A stretch of 64,000 bases of DNA from Citrus sinensis (taxonomy: Eukaryota > Streptophyta > Magnoliopsida > Sapindales > Rutaceae). How positions within the stretch are numbered: the stretch's first letter is position 1; the number at the start of each line of letters is the position of its first letter. The DNA is taken from assembly GCF_022201045.2 (NCBI RefSeq), contig NC_068557.1:24653501-24717500 (forward strand). The letters run 5' to 3'. The position numbers and the translations under genes were made by a program. Shown piece by piece: positions 46,705-59,795 of the stretch. The notes beneath the pieces are model-generated. The model saw only the letters and a program-made list of their open reading frames with translations, was not told the origin of the DNA and did no database searches.

Positions 46705-47502
46705 GTGAGGCAAATTATTCACCTCTACTCTTCTTTGCTATTGTTTGTATCTAAAATGATGACCCTTTTGTGCTTTAACCATTTCGTTTTATCTTATGCA
46801 TTTGAGCATAATTTTTTCGGCAGCAGAATTTCTCCTATACATAATTAGTTCTACTCGTTTAAAGAATAAATCTTTGGGGCTTCTTTTGCTTTCTCGCGAA
46901 TAAGATGTTCTCGGGGGGGCAAAGTCAGATTGCTAGATTAATTTACTTGTGGATTCTGTTGTCAGTGTACTGAGTTCTGCTTTTAGTAGCTATGTGTTAT
47001 TAAACTTTTATGCTGCTGATAGAATGTATAATTATGAGCGTTTAACTGCGGTCTGGTTTCAAAGACTGGACACCTAGAAGTATACTACTGGATAGAATGT
47101 ATAATTATGTACTATCCATATGTAATATGTTTTGGAATAATTAAAATGATGTAGAATTTAGCTGTTTATGATGTAATGTACACTGAGGCTAGCTACTACT
47201 TGTTGATGCCAAGTTTAAAACTCTATTCCTCTATGTTTCATTTTGGACAGTCGCTACTATTTGGTTGTTGATCTAATTTCATGGAATGTAAACATTTGCT
47301 GTATATTTGTCCAATATATATGTATTAAATTCTATCTGTCAAGGCATGAATGATTTTACTTTTATTGCTTTGGTTAAAGGTAACATTTTTTTTCCCTTTA
47401 TTTCCTGGTTTATTGATTTGGCAGAGCAGTCATTCCTGTGGACAGGTTATAATTGAAGCTCTGTTGTCTGCACACTTGATAGGAGCTTCAGAGAGAGCAT
47501 TA

Positions 47503-50500
47503 ATGCCAGGCATTCTTTCTATTTCTACATTGGTTTGGCCTCACCTTTGTACTAATTCAAGGTTTGTTTGAGATTTTTGCTTCCAAAAACCACTTTTGAC
47601 TAGTTTGTTGATTGATCCTAATTTGAATTGTTTCGATGTTTGCAGGCAGGTTGTTAAAATGTCGGCTACTGGAATCAGAAAACCTGGATTTGAGTCCCCG
47701 GCAATAAAGCTTCCTTCACATCCTACCTATGATTTAAAGGGTGTTGTCAAACTAGCCCTTGCAGAAGATGCTGGGGATCGAGGTTCAATTCAATCATTTT
47801 CATGTTTCTAAGTTCAAACTTATATTTATTTTATGATCTATATGCTTTCCATGTAAATATAAAGGTATAAAGTCTTCTATAGTGAGGCATTGTTATTCTG
47901 TCATATTAGCAAGATGTGTGGTACTAGTGCAGGGGATGTAACTTGTATGGCTACCATTCCACTTGACATGGAAGTGGAAGCCCATTTCCTGGCAAAGGAA
48001 GATGGTATCATTGCTGGGATTGCACTGGCAGAGATGATATTTCACGAGGTTGATCCTTCTCTGAAGGTATTAATACGCATGATTTTTGTGGCCAGTTTAT
48101 TTGTGTGATACCCATTTTCTATCATTCTTAATGTACTACATTTTCTTATCAGGTGGAATGGTCTCTAAAGGATGGAGATCATGTTCATAAGGGATTGCAG
48201 TTTGGCAAAGTTTCAGGTAAACCAAGAAAAATAAATTCATTTTGGTAGGTTTCATTGATAAGTTATGATTGACTATCTCTCTTCCCTCTATGCAGGGCGG
48301 GCACACAGCATTGTTATTGCTGAAAGAGTAGTGCTAAACTTTATGCAGCGGATGAGTGGAATAGCAACTCTAACTAGGGTCTTCGTTTTCCCTTGAACTT
48401 TTCAATAAAATCAAGAAAATGTTGCAGATGACAATATTTGGCTGTTAGAATGAATACTCATTTCTTTTTATCTGGATTGTTGCTGTTCAGATATGGAAGA
48501 GGACAAAGTTGTTTAAGTCTATGTTTTGAAGTGGTGTGCATGAATTTTTTTTTTTTTTTTGTTTTGGGGGGGGGGGTTGGTTTGCTATTAAAAACCCCGA
48601 AAACCCAAAAGTAGGGTAGTCGAATTCTAGCATTTTTGCTATCACTCCTTTATATCTCAGTCTCATTTGTGTTATGAATTGGCATTAAGACAATTTTAGC
48701 CCTATGCACCTCAATTTAAGATTTAACACACTATGGATGACATAGGATGAGGAACTAACACTAAAAAAGATTCTCAGACTGAATTTCATTATTAGACATG
48801 CAAATTAGATTTTGGTGATGTAGTATACTGAATGAAGGCATGGACCTGGTAGATGTTGATTGTTATGTTATCCTTGTTGGATAGATGAGATATAATAAAC
48901 AATGTGCTGCTTCCTGCAGGCAATGGCAGATCTTGCACATCCAGCAACCATTTTAGAGACGAGAAAGACTGCTCCAACTTTGCGTTTGGTGGATAAATGG
49001 GCGGTGTAGATCATAAACCGTTGCTTTCTTACCAATGTTTTGAGTTTATTAATTTAGTTTGGATATAAGTTTTTTGGTTTACCTGGCAGATTTTTCTCAT
49101 TATAGGTACTAATTGGTGGGGGGAAGAATCACAGAATGGGTTTATTTGATATGGTTATGATAAAAGATAATCATATATCAGCAGCTGGAGGTATCATAAA
49201 TGCCATTAGATCTGTTGATGAGTATCTAGGGCAAAAGAATCTTCAAATGGAGGTTGAGGTAATTTTGAAATATTTTATAGTCTTCTGTAGATTATAAAGC
49301 CTCTATAGAGTAGAATTATAAGCAAAAGTTTAAATTAAATTAATCTGAAAAACTTGATATGGTTCATGGTCTACCTTTTTCCTTTTTCTTTTTTTCTTTT
49401 TTTTTCCCAGTTTTCCCTCAGAATTCCATTATCTACCTTTCTTTTTGAATTTTGGTTTTGAAATAGGCACTTATGAGATATTCATATTGTTATCGGAGTT
49501 GTGTTTCTTTTTTCTGTTAATTATTCAGGTTGAGACCAGGACACTTGAGGAAGTAAACGAAGTATTACAGTATGCATCTCAAATGAAGACTTCCTTGACC
49601 AGGATAATGCTGGATAATATGGTTGTCCCACTACCAAATGGGGATGTTGATGTATCAATGCTTAAAGAAGCTGTTCAATTGATTAATGGGAGATTTGAGA
49701 CTGAGGTACTTCTTAGTTTAGTTAAAGCTTTTATTTTCTTATTAACTTTTTGGTGTATTTAGGTTTTTGCCTATCAATATATGTCAGCGTATGTGCACTC
49801 TGCTGTGCTGTTTCTTGTTACATTATACCTCCGTTAGCTAAATCTATCTGCTTATGGTTGATTGATCGTGCCATCTTTTAGGGAGAGGTGATTAGTTTGC
49901 TCGGTTTGCTGATCTTTTAAATAGTGGAACACTTTAAGTGGTAGATTAGTAGCATCTTGATCAAAACTTGAATTTCATTTAGTATTGGCTCATACATGTT
50001 CTGCAAGGTTCTTTATTATTAGCATAAAGCATGTATAAAGATGTATTGTGAGAAAGGTTGTTGTTCATCTGATAGCTGCTTCACTTTTCTGAAAATTCTT
50101 GTACAAGCCTTTTTCAATTTAAGCTTGTTACATTTGCAGCTCTATTCTTCTTTTCTGAAGTGTCTCTTCAGATTTTATGTGCTTACCAGATATCATGAAT
50201 GTCAAATTGGTAGACAACTGCTACTTGCAATGAGTCTAGCTTGCAATATTTTGACGACGAATAATGATTAATCTGTTCCATGGTAGCAGGCATCAGGAAA
50301 TGTTACTATTGAAACTGTCCACAAAATTGGACAAACTGGGGTGACCTACATTTCCAGGTAAATTAGTTCAACTCTTCTTTTGGTGTTTTGATGTGAATGC
50401 TGTTCAACATATCTGGTTTACACTTTTCTAGTGATATTTTATACCAGTTCATTGTATTTAATCTTGCATTATGAGAAATGGTATTTGCTATCTGTACGAG

Positions 50501-51437
50501 AATAGCTGTATCTTTACTTTCCATGTTTACATGAAACAATTGTGATGAGAATATGGCAAAAATATTTTATGCGTTTACATTACGCTCGATATTTGAAAAA
50601 CTATGTTTCTAATTGATAGGACTATGTACCCGATTCAGCATTTTCTTTCTTGGAGTGAAAGGAAAGAGCTCTAGGAAGACCTTTCATCTACTAAAACAGT
50701 TTCTCTCTTCTCTCTCTGTTGTAATATAATAAATATATAAATAACACGCACCGTATAAATTTAGTCAATGAGTTCTTGATAAGAATTTTTCTAATAATTG
50801 ATTGAAAATTAGTTGAAATCACCATTTCCCTCCTGATGCTGTTTATAGAATTGTGGGGAGCATATTTATGATGGGAGTGTCATGTATATACACCTTTGAA
50901 ACGGTAACTTTAGTTTAGGATAACTGTTATAGGGATGTGTGCCCCATGTGATTGGAATATAAAACTCAAAAATGGAATCAAACTGGTCAGCTGCTTCACT
51001 CTGTCCCTAATTGGATTACGGAGGTTGAATTCAAGGCTCTTCAATGATCTATAAATCACGTGTCAAGGAATTTAGAATATATTCCCAACACTATTATCAA
51101 ATGGTACAAATGAGAAAAAATTGAATCCAAAGCTGAAAGACCGAGACAAAGACACAAAGCACACACAAATAAATGAATAATTGGCATTTAGTGACTGTGA
51201 TTGCTTCTACTTGTTATTCACAAGTCTTGCATCTTCCGTAGTTAAAAATTTATAACTTGTATGCTGGCCTTAATTATTGACCAAATAGTTACTGTAATTT
51301 TTTTAATGCTTTACATTTTATGTCGCATTGATGTTTGCAGTGGTGCACTGACTCATTCTGTTAAAGCGCTTGATATCTCCCTCAAAATCGATATGGAGTT
51401 GGCTCTTCAAGTTGGAAGGCGCACAAAACGGGCATGA
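47503..51437 (+). CDS. QPT: quinolinate phosphoribosyltransferase (nicotinate-nucleotide pyrophosphorylase, carboxylating)
   Basis: Ten coding exons: 47503-47561, 47646-47782, 47933-48066, 48153-48216, 48296-48378, 48920-49003, 49106-49258, 49529-49705, 50290-50357, 51341-51437; all introns GT-AG; 1056 nt, 351 residues. It converts quinolinate and PRPP to nicotinate mononucleotide, CO2 and PPi in de novo NAD synthesis, in plastids. Motifs: [12 protein letters not shown] (N-domain), [32 protein letters not shown] (172-181), [10 protein letters not shown] (191-200), IKDNH (206-210), EVEVETR, LDNM, and the C-terminal [18 protein letters not shown], all conserved in the family and holding the substrate and PRPP-binding basic and acidic residues. 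Residues 1-25 ([20 protein letters not shown]) are a plausible plastid transit peptide; an internal Met at 47659 could start a shorter form. Length matches plant QPT. AATAAA lies at 51513. Confidence 0.95.
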
Positions 51438-54400
51438 TTGTTCTGTATTACAATTTTGTGTTGCATAAATCAGTTAGTTCACTCAAGTGAAGTGAATCCT
51501 CAATTTGTCTGAAATAAAGGGAGAGAAAGCAAAAATCACTATGGGATTCTTTATTAATCGATTTCTATTTCCTTTTTTTTTCATTCTGCCTGATGGATTG
51601 GAAATGTTGTACCCATCGGGGACCTTTTTGCATTGCATGTGGACACAATTGTGATGAATTATGTGACTCAATAATCACAATTATTGTATACAGAACAGCC
51701 TAGATGCTGAAAGCAAATTTCTGCCGAAATCCAGTGTGAAAGATGATGTACAACTTGCTTGTCTTGTTGGTTGAATGTGTTTCCTTTGATCTGAGACATG
51801 CCACTTGGATTGACTTTTAAACTCAAGTTAGCTTTTAGGAAATGTATTTTGGCACCTACTTTTTCGCAGAAACTCAAATAACTTGTGATTTGTTGTTAGA
51901 TTTAGCTTTCACTGTGGTTAGATTTAGTTTAAAAGTTTGACCTGAAGACAAATCTAATGTTGAAAAGGTTGTACAATACGAACACTTTCTTCGTAGGATT
52001 TGCTTGTTTCCAAAGCTAGGCCTCATGTTGGTGATGACTACACGAGCGCTTTCTTTGAGGCCTTTTTGAAACCCAAACGCAACTTCAAGAATGCTTCTTC
52101 TTCCCAATTCCCAAGTGCGCGTGTAAAATTAACATTGAGATTGCGTACGAAGCTCACCAAAGCTAAAAGATTTACTAGTCAAACACTTTGGGGGTGAAAT
52201 TCATTTTCTAAGGAAGACATATCTAACTTTTGTTCTTTTTAGCTTTGTTTTCCACCAATTTGAAATGGGTTTTTCTTTCCTTTCCAATTAGTGCAGCTGA
52301 AAATGTCAATTCTCATAACTTTCTATACGTTTCAACAATTCATAATTTGATTTTGTCAAGTGGGGTAATGCTTCAGATTAGGCATGTTTCTTCAGTGAGA
52401 GGATTAGTCCATTTAAGATCAATATTGGGCAAAATCTCTGTCATCTCAAAAAGTGATGATACACACGCCCATTAGAACATTCGAGTGAAAAGGATTTCAT
52501 TAACATGGAGTTGAAATATTATATATATATATATACACACACGCACACTCAAACTCAAAAATCTTCTATTAATCTCATCGAATCCGCATTCTACATAAGG
52601 GTTTTATTTTCATGGTCCATGCCTTGTGTACAAATTGTTGCAATGTACTGTACATTATAAATTATACTATTTGTGGGAATATCCTAAAGGATGGTACAAG
52701 ACGTTTGAAAATTTGAATGCGTTCACATAGATCTATGAGGAAATCAGGTTGTCATCATATAATACTTCTTAAAAAATAAATTAAATTAGAAAACAATTAT
52801 GAAATTTAATAAGCAAAACTTCCAAAATGATTTCTTTTTTTCTTTTTCTAAAAAAGAAGTAATTTTATAAAGTGAGAAGTTGATATTATGGACAAATACG
52901 AGAAATTTAAAAAATTTTGAACTTAAAAGATTAAAAATGATGATGTGGAGATTCGTCATTGTGATTTGTTTAAATGTCATGTTGGCAATAAAATAGAACA
53001 TTCAAAGGGAAATGTGAGCTTTAATTCAATTTAATTTAATTATAAGATAAGCTTTCGGTTGGGCGCATAGAGAGAGAATCAAAACTAAGCGATAGTAGAA
53101 AATAACCACATAGTGGGGCTTGAATAAGACATTGAAACCGTCATATATAATCCATAAAGCAATTAGATTACACGATACAAACTGCACGCACGCACGCACT
53201 TAGCTTTAATATATATTTTGTCACACTTCTTTTTATTTTTATATGCCAGATAATCTCTTACCAAATTAATTAAAAATAGTTTTAGCATGCTATCTTTTAA
53301 CATTTTTATATTTATTTTATCCATTGTAGATTCCGGCGCCCATACTTCTACATGATTCCACGGCTAGTCCAAGAAATATATATATGCGACATATACATTA
53401 ATTCAAAGATTTCTATGCAGCATGCTCTTTGATATTTTTTTCAAAAGTGTAGATATACATACATACATACACTTTTTTCATTCTTCTTCAATAGACAAGT
53501 CAATAAATTATTTTATACCATGGTCCAGATGTTTCTTTAAATCTGCCCATTTTGAAAATAGGTAACGATGATAATAATAGTAATTAGATGATGTTTAATT
53601 TCGATATATTACTCCAAAACTAAATACAATTTGAAAGCAAAAGTTTATCTTAGATAATGAAGCTTGCATTCATAAGTATCCAGGAGTTTATAAATAACCG
53701 TTAATTATTTATGTTTATGGAAAAGAATAGTACTAGATTCTTCAATTATAATTTAACTAGCTTATTGTAACAAAACGGAGTACAAGAAGCAAAACAATGT
53801 ACATAGAAGCCGACGGCTTGGCCTGCCTTTAATTCTAAGTTAAGGAAGGCCAAAGGAGGGCAGTAAAGGTGTAATAGTAGTGCAATCTGACTTGGTCTTT
53901 TAAAAATGAGGCTACTTTGTCGACTTTATATATGGTAAAGAAATGAGTAAAAGTAGTGCAATATTCTTTACCATTTGTTGCAAAATCTTTTTGCACAGAA
54001 AAAAATGATACGGAATTGGGGCTCACAGTTTAGGATCAAGATATTCTCATGATCTGAGTACTAATGAGTTTTTAAGAATTTTTTGTCATGCGTCTTTTAA
54101 TGGTAGTGTATGGGTAAGATTGAAATTTTTTTTTTATTTTGTTATTTATTGACAACTAATCAATAATTGAGTTATTTGCTCAAAACATGTTCAGATCATG
54201 CGAGAATTTTGATTCCACAGTTTAACCTAGGATCGGAGTTCATAGACGACCAACTTTGGGGAATTTACTCATAGTAGACTGCTAGAAAGTGATTCTTATT
54301 ATGTTAAACTCATGGTTATTTTAGTGGGGTTAAGGTTACAAGGACACATGCGAAATGTGCATTGACAAGAGCTGACCTAACTTCAATATATTGTACAGGG

Positions 54401-54931
54401 AAGGTGTCCCAATCACTTGGGGCAATCCATCTAAATCAAGGGCACTAAAAGGATCAAAATCAGAAGTTGATGGGCAGAATTTAGTGTGTTTATTTATAAA
54501 AGTTGAAATTTCATTTTCAGTCCTAAACTAATTTGTTCACAGCTCGGAAGTGTTTCTGCTAAGCATTTGTTGTGACAACATATGATGCTAGCTCCAGTTT
54601 TAAATTTTTAACCAAAATTATGCTTGCTAAATAAATGGTGCCAGAGTACTATGCTACATGTATATGTATATTAATTAGTACCTGTGCTAACCTATCTAAT
54701 TTTTGAAAGATTTTCAAGAACATATAAATGTCTATAGGTCACGATTATGAACAAAATTATTATAAAATATTGATATCCACGAGGTTACTAATCTCACCCT
54801 CCCTTCATTTCGAAAGAAATCTCGAAAAAATATTTAGAATGCGGAAGAATTGAATCATAAATTGTGATAAAAATACAAGCATGATAAAATGAATAGCAAA
54901 GATCAAACCCTTTTGAGAAATCTTCCCTTTA
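51438..54931. other. QPT 3' UTR and AT-rich intergenic DNA
   Basis: The QPT 3' UTR probably ends soon after AATAAA at 51513-51518. A more GC-balanced patch at 51960-52200 has overlapping short frames on both strands without known motifs. TA/CA microsatellites lie at about 52520-52545 and ACGC repeats at about 53186-53199. No gene recognised. Confidence 0.4.
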
Positions 54932-55519
54932 AGGTCAAATTGGTAATGTTGTAGTTTTTAAAATAATTCTTTTTAATTGTACAATAAAAATAATTAGTTA
55001 TGAAAATAATCAGTTAAACGTTTGATAAAATTTATTTTTAAAAGTACTATACCTTTTAAAAGCAGTTGTATGTGTTTAGTAAATCTTACTATTAAATTTT
55101 TATAAGAATATAAATGACTGAATTAAACATAATATTGAATAAAATTTATCTACACATTTATAAATATGTATATAAAATATTTTTATCGTGTATATATAAC
55201 ACAATAAATTTTTTATATTATCAATTTCATTTTTTATTTTGTTATCTAAATATAATTGGCAATAGTTAATAATCTCTTTAAAATTAATGATTTTTATTTC
55301 CTAATTAATAGGGATAATTTTAAATTTTTATAATATACACATATATGAAGCAATATATGAAATTGTGTTAAGTATAAAACTGATTTTCAAAATTAAATTT
55401 TAAAAATAGGGTGATTTAGCTAAAAGTAACTTCTAAAAAAAATTATCAAGTATCAAAATTAACTTTTTAACTTTTAAAACTCACTTTTAAACTTCTTAAA
55501 AGAGATTCCAAGACGACCC
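54932..55519. mobile_element. candidate Tourist/PIF-Harbinger-like MITE
   Basis: The ends AGGTCAAATTGG and CCAAGACGACCC are imperfect inverted repeats, flanked on both sides by TTA (54929-54931, 55520-55522), the usual Harbinger target duplication. The ~590 bp interior is AT-rich and non-coding, with partly complementary arms. A TTA flank is weak evidence in AT-rich DNA. Confidence 0.4.
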
Positions 55520-55865
55520 TTAATCTAATTATTCAACACATAAAGTGATTTAACATCCTGCAAACTGACGAGGACAAACAAAAATGTTAATATGTGCTTG
55601 AAAGAAATCTATCATCTTATAAGTAATTATTGTAATAAAAAAAATCGTGAAAAAGAGTATTCTTTAAATGAGGCAAACTTTCTCTTCTTCTTTCCCTGCT
55701 TTTTCAAACTTGTCTTAAACGGGTAATTTGAATTTGCCGACCACATCAATCAAATTTCATACTGTCGAATTAGGGTTAATTTGAATTAAGTTAAAAAAAA
55801 AACTTTTTTCAATTAAATATTACTTATGTATTCCCGAAAAACAGTAAAAAGATTAATAAACAATA

Positions 55866-56006
55866 GGGCAAAGCTATGATACCACAATTGTATGGTACCA
55901 CAGATGGATCCAACCATTGGATCTAGCCCACAGTTGTCATCAGAATTGGATCCAAAGGCTGGATCCAGCTGTGGTACCATATAACTGTGGCACCATAGTT
56001 GGACCT
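55866..56006. mobile_element. foldback MITE (141 bp) with 9-bp target duplication
   Basis: The two halves are inverse complements: CTATGATACCACAATTGTAT, GGTACCACAGATGGATCCAA in the left arm, and TTGGATCCA...GGATCCAGCTGTGGTACC and TGTGGCACCATAG in the right arm. The whole could fold into one long hairpin. TAAACAATA occurs at both edges (55857-55865 and 56007-56015) without mismatch; a 9-bp duplication fits Mutator-type mobilisation. Confidence 0.82.
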
Positions 56007-58680
56007 TAAACAATAATAGCACAAAAACTTTTGGTGGGTGGTAGTTGATTAAGATGAAACTCTTTGAAAATCCAGTTTAATAATCAAACCTTAACATCAC
56101 TTAATCCAATACAAGAAGTCTAAACATCGCCATTAGGACCAACAGAATTGTCATTAATCATTATTATTAGCGGACAAGTGAATATCAACCGATGAATGAA
56201 ATGGGCAGTATCCTTATCAGAATTAAAGTGCACGCCCTCATTGGCTTGGCCTATAGCTTTTTACCCCCACTTTGAAATTAATCACCAGGATTATGATATT
56301 TACCGATTAATTAGTGCTAAAAAATTGAAATCTTGATTAGACATCATATCTTAGTGGGATTTCACGTTCCATCCCTCCTCTTTTTCATTGACTGGATAGT
56401 TTAGTTTGATTATTGTAGAAATGCACCAATGATTCTGCGAAAAGAATAATGAAATGAAGTCACAGATTCGTTTCGTAATTCGATGATATTATATAAAATG
56501 ACTTTTAGAAGTATTTCAAAGCAGCTTTTGAAGAGTGAAAGCAATGAAATTACATTAGATACAAATATACTGCACACAAGTATTATTGTCTTAAATATCT
56601 ATAATTAACTTGTTTTAAAAAATAATATCCAAAAGATAACTCATTAGGGAGAATTATTATTTTTTTAAAATCTAATTAAAAGGTATGTGATGACAACATG
56701 GCATCATACATGAGTGTTCTTACACTTCAAACATGCCTAAAGAGAAATGGATTTCATTGGTCCGATCAAGAGTTAATTGTTTTTGGTTGCCTTCAAGTGG
56801 GATTTTCTAATTCATGGATTAACCTAATGACATATTGACCACGACTACTAGTTAGGGGGCAATATTTGAGAATTTTTCTAAAACTTTTTAGTGGCGATTG
56901 CACCTCAACTACTTAAATGCTCAGTTTAATTATGTAACATAAATGCAAACTTAATTTTATTCCAATCCCGATATGAATGACCAGGGTTTGAAGCTTTATT
57001 ATATGGGAAATACTAATGACCATAAACAAACTATTTATTTCTAAAGATAATTCATTCACTTTTGTGAAACCTCATCCACAAGTGAAAATAATTGAATACT
57101 TTTTAGAGACGTTCAAGATAATTTTGAGGATTTTGAAAATTTTAGCCAAATTTTAAGATTAATAATTCTCCTTTTTTTTTTCTTTTTTTAAAGTTTGATG
57201 TATCCAGGATAAGAGAAAAGAGAGGTGGGGCGGCGGGGCGCCTTGCAATGTGGTTGTCTACAATAGGACAATTTCAGTGAACTTTTTTAATTGAAGGGCA
57301 AGAGAAATGCAAAGTGGGGTCATTCGTGTTGTGCCCATAATTTGACAAGGCTACGCATTATTATACTGAAGTGGCGTTGTATGGAGACTGTAGATGATTC
57401 TCCATGCACCAACCAAAAGAGAAAGTTGATAAAAATTGAAGAAAAATAAAATAAAACAAAATCCCACATGGAAATGAGTCATGGACGACGACGACGATGA
57501 TGATGAAGAAGAAGAAAGTTTTGTCTAGGGGCGGTTCCCTCTACTCTATACTCTCGTATCGTTTCTGGTTACTATACTCGTAAAACAATGACGTAACCTT
57601 ACACAAAATTAGTTGGGTGCATCACACGACAAGAATTCAATTTAGTTTGATCACATTGGAGAAGAATTGCAACGAAGCATGCATCGAAAATGCCAAGAAG
57701 AAAAAGTATGTATAGAAAGTTTTTTAAAAAAAAAAAACATAAAAAAAAAATGAAATAAAAGCTTGCATGCATCTTTCGGCACATCCTTGGCAGCGCACAA
57801 AAAATTTGCAGATGTTGTCTTCTTACCAAACCAAAATGCCAAACTAGTGCCACCAAACAATTTGTTACCTGTAAAATCTGTATGAGACATGCCATCTTAC
57901 TCCACTTTTCTTTTATTCTTCTTCTTCTTCTTGTGCTGTTTTTCTTTTTTCTTTTTTAATAACAAATATATATATATATATATATAATTCGGCTGGATGG
58001 CTTGGAACCTAATTAGATCCGAAAACAAAATTAAAAAGAAGAAAAATCAGATACTTATTAAAATCGAGTTTTGCTACATTAATTCATAGATCAAGATAGT
58101 AGTCCTTCATAATCAGTTGTGATTAAAGTTTGCCATCTTAAACTTACGAGATTGACTGCCTTCGGTTTAAAATCTATTTTGATTATAGCTAATTTAAATA
58201 TGAACTTGATTTAATGTTGACAAAGTTTACTGAATTTTGTACATATTGAACAATTGTTTTGATTATTCTTAGTGAAAATATGGTTAAGAACAATAATTTG
58301 TGTAGTTATATAGACAAGTGTTACCAAACACCTTAGTAGCTGGACTTTGGCAGCCCAGCTACCTCACCACACTCTCAAACGGGCTCTAAAAAAACTACTT
58401 AAAAACTAACTCGACAAAAGCCTCCAAGCACTCATTAGGTCTAATTAATTTAAGCTTAAGAATTATAAAATTAAGTTATTAGTAATTTTTATATGATTTA
58501 TACGTGCTTTGGCAGCACTGCTTTTGTCTCAAATTCTAAATCAGTCACATGCTAAGCATACAAGTAAAAAAATATGGAGGTTTATTTAATAGCAAAACTA
58601 AGGTAGCTTTTGATTCCTTCTAAGGGACAATATTATTTTTTTATCCACAATTTATTTATTTTCTAAAAATCACTTGGATT

Positions 58681-58852
58681 AGCACCTGACTGGCTAACCC
58701 GTCACTCACGGGGCCCGGAGGCAGGAGATTTCACACCCGTATTTGCTTTTTCGTCAACCCGATTGACCCGTTAACCTTACGCACGGCACCAACCCAGATT
58801 CTGGACACCGCCAGTGGAGCGTGTGTTCCACGCCCGTCAGAGGTTGCGTGTT
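58681..58852. other. GC-rich islet of unknown origin
   Basis: About 170 bases with much higher GC than the surroundings (CCCGTCACTCACGGGGCCCG, CCAGTGGAGCGTGTG, CACGCCCGTCAGAGG). It contains short self-complementary pieces but no open frame, clean tRNA box pair or flanking duplication that I can confirm. Possibly part of a retroposon. Confidence 0.35.
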
Positions 58853-59771
58853 AATTAGTTTTTGCTAATTAAAGTCAAATTATCTCAAATAATATATCCT
58901 TTCACAAAAAATAACAAACCAAAATAATCTAATATTTCAGTTGATTGCATATTTTGAGAAATTTTTATTTATTTTTTTCCAGAAAAACATAAAATAATTA
59001 AAACAATTAATTACTTGAAACATAAACTCATAACTATTAATTGTACACCTTTTTCTATTCTCTTTTAAATACTGCATAAATAATCTACAAACTAAATTTC
59101 TTTTCAAGTTTGACACCACCGTAATTTCACACGATCTCATTAATTAAAAACTATTTGTATTTGCTGGAGTGATGGGCCTTTAATGCAAAAGATGAAGGTT
59201 CGAGACTTCGAGTCCACTTGTGGGGCCCTATAAATTTCCTCCCCAATTGTAATAGATGATGATAGATAATTTTTATTAGTATAATAAATATTCATATATT
59301 TTTAGTGAGGGTAAAATTTTGAATTCCGTTATAATAGATTTGATCTATGTAATCTCATAAATTTTAATTGAAATTCTTAATAAGAATTCCTAATTTTTTT
59401 TATTTCATAATATTCTACTGGTGTTCTTTTTTTTTTTAACAATTATATTCCCTATTATTCACATGAATCATATCTCTTGACTTCTTCTTTCATATACTAT
59501 CAATTAATAAGCCAATATTATAAAATAAGAAACCCAAATAATCATTAGATTTACAATTAAACTGTATTTTTTTATTTCACAACATTTATTAACGAAGAAT
59601 TATATAAAAAGCTTTATGAAAGAATATCTTTCAACAATTATTATTTTATTAAGAAATATCATTTATTAGGATAATATTATCGAATAAGAAAAATAAAAAA
59701 AGGCTAATTGACACCATCTTATCCTTGAAACAAAATCCATGAGCTGAAAAATAATGTCTTACAATCAAGAA

Positions 59772-59795
59772 GGGGGGGGGGGGGGGGGGGGGGGG
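59772..59795 (+). repeat. G24 homopolymer
   Basis: An uninterrupted run of 24 G in AT-rich DNA. Length is likely variable or misassembled; such a run can form a G-quadruplex. Confidence 0.85.

Noticed and set aside
47350..47502. Earlier QPT start at the upstream in-frame Met (47350)
   Set aside because: That stretch lies before the acceptor AG at 47424 and is intronic; the spliced leader has no ATG before 47503.
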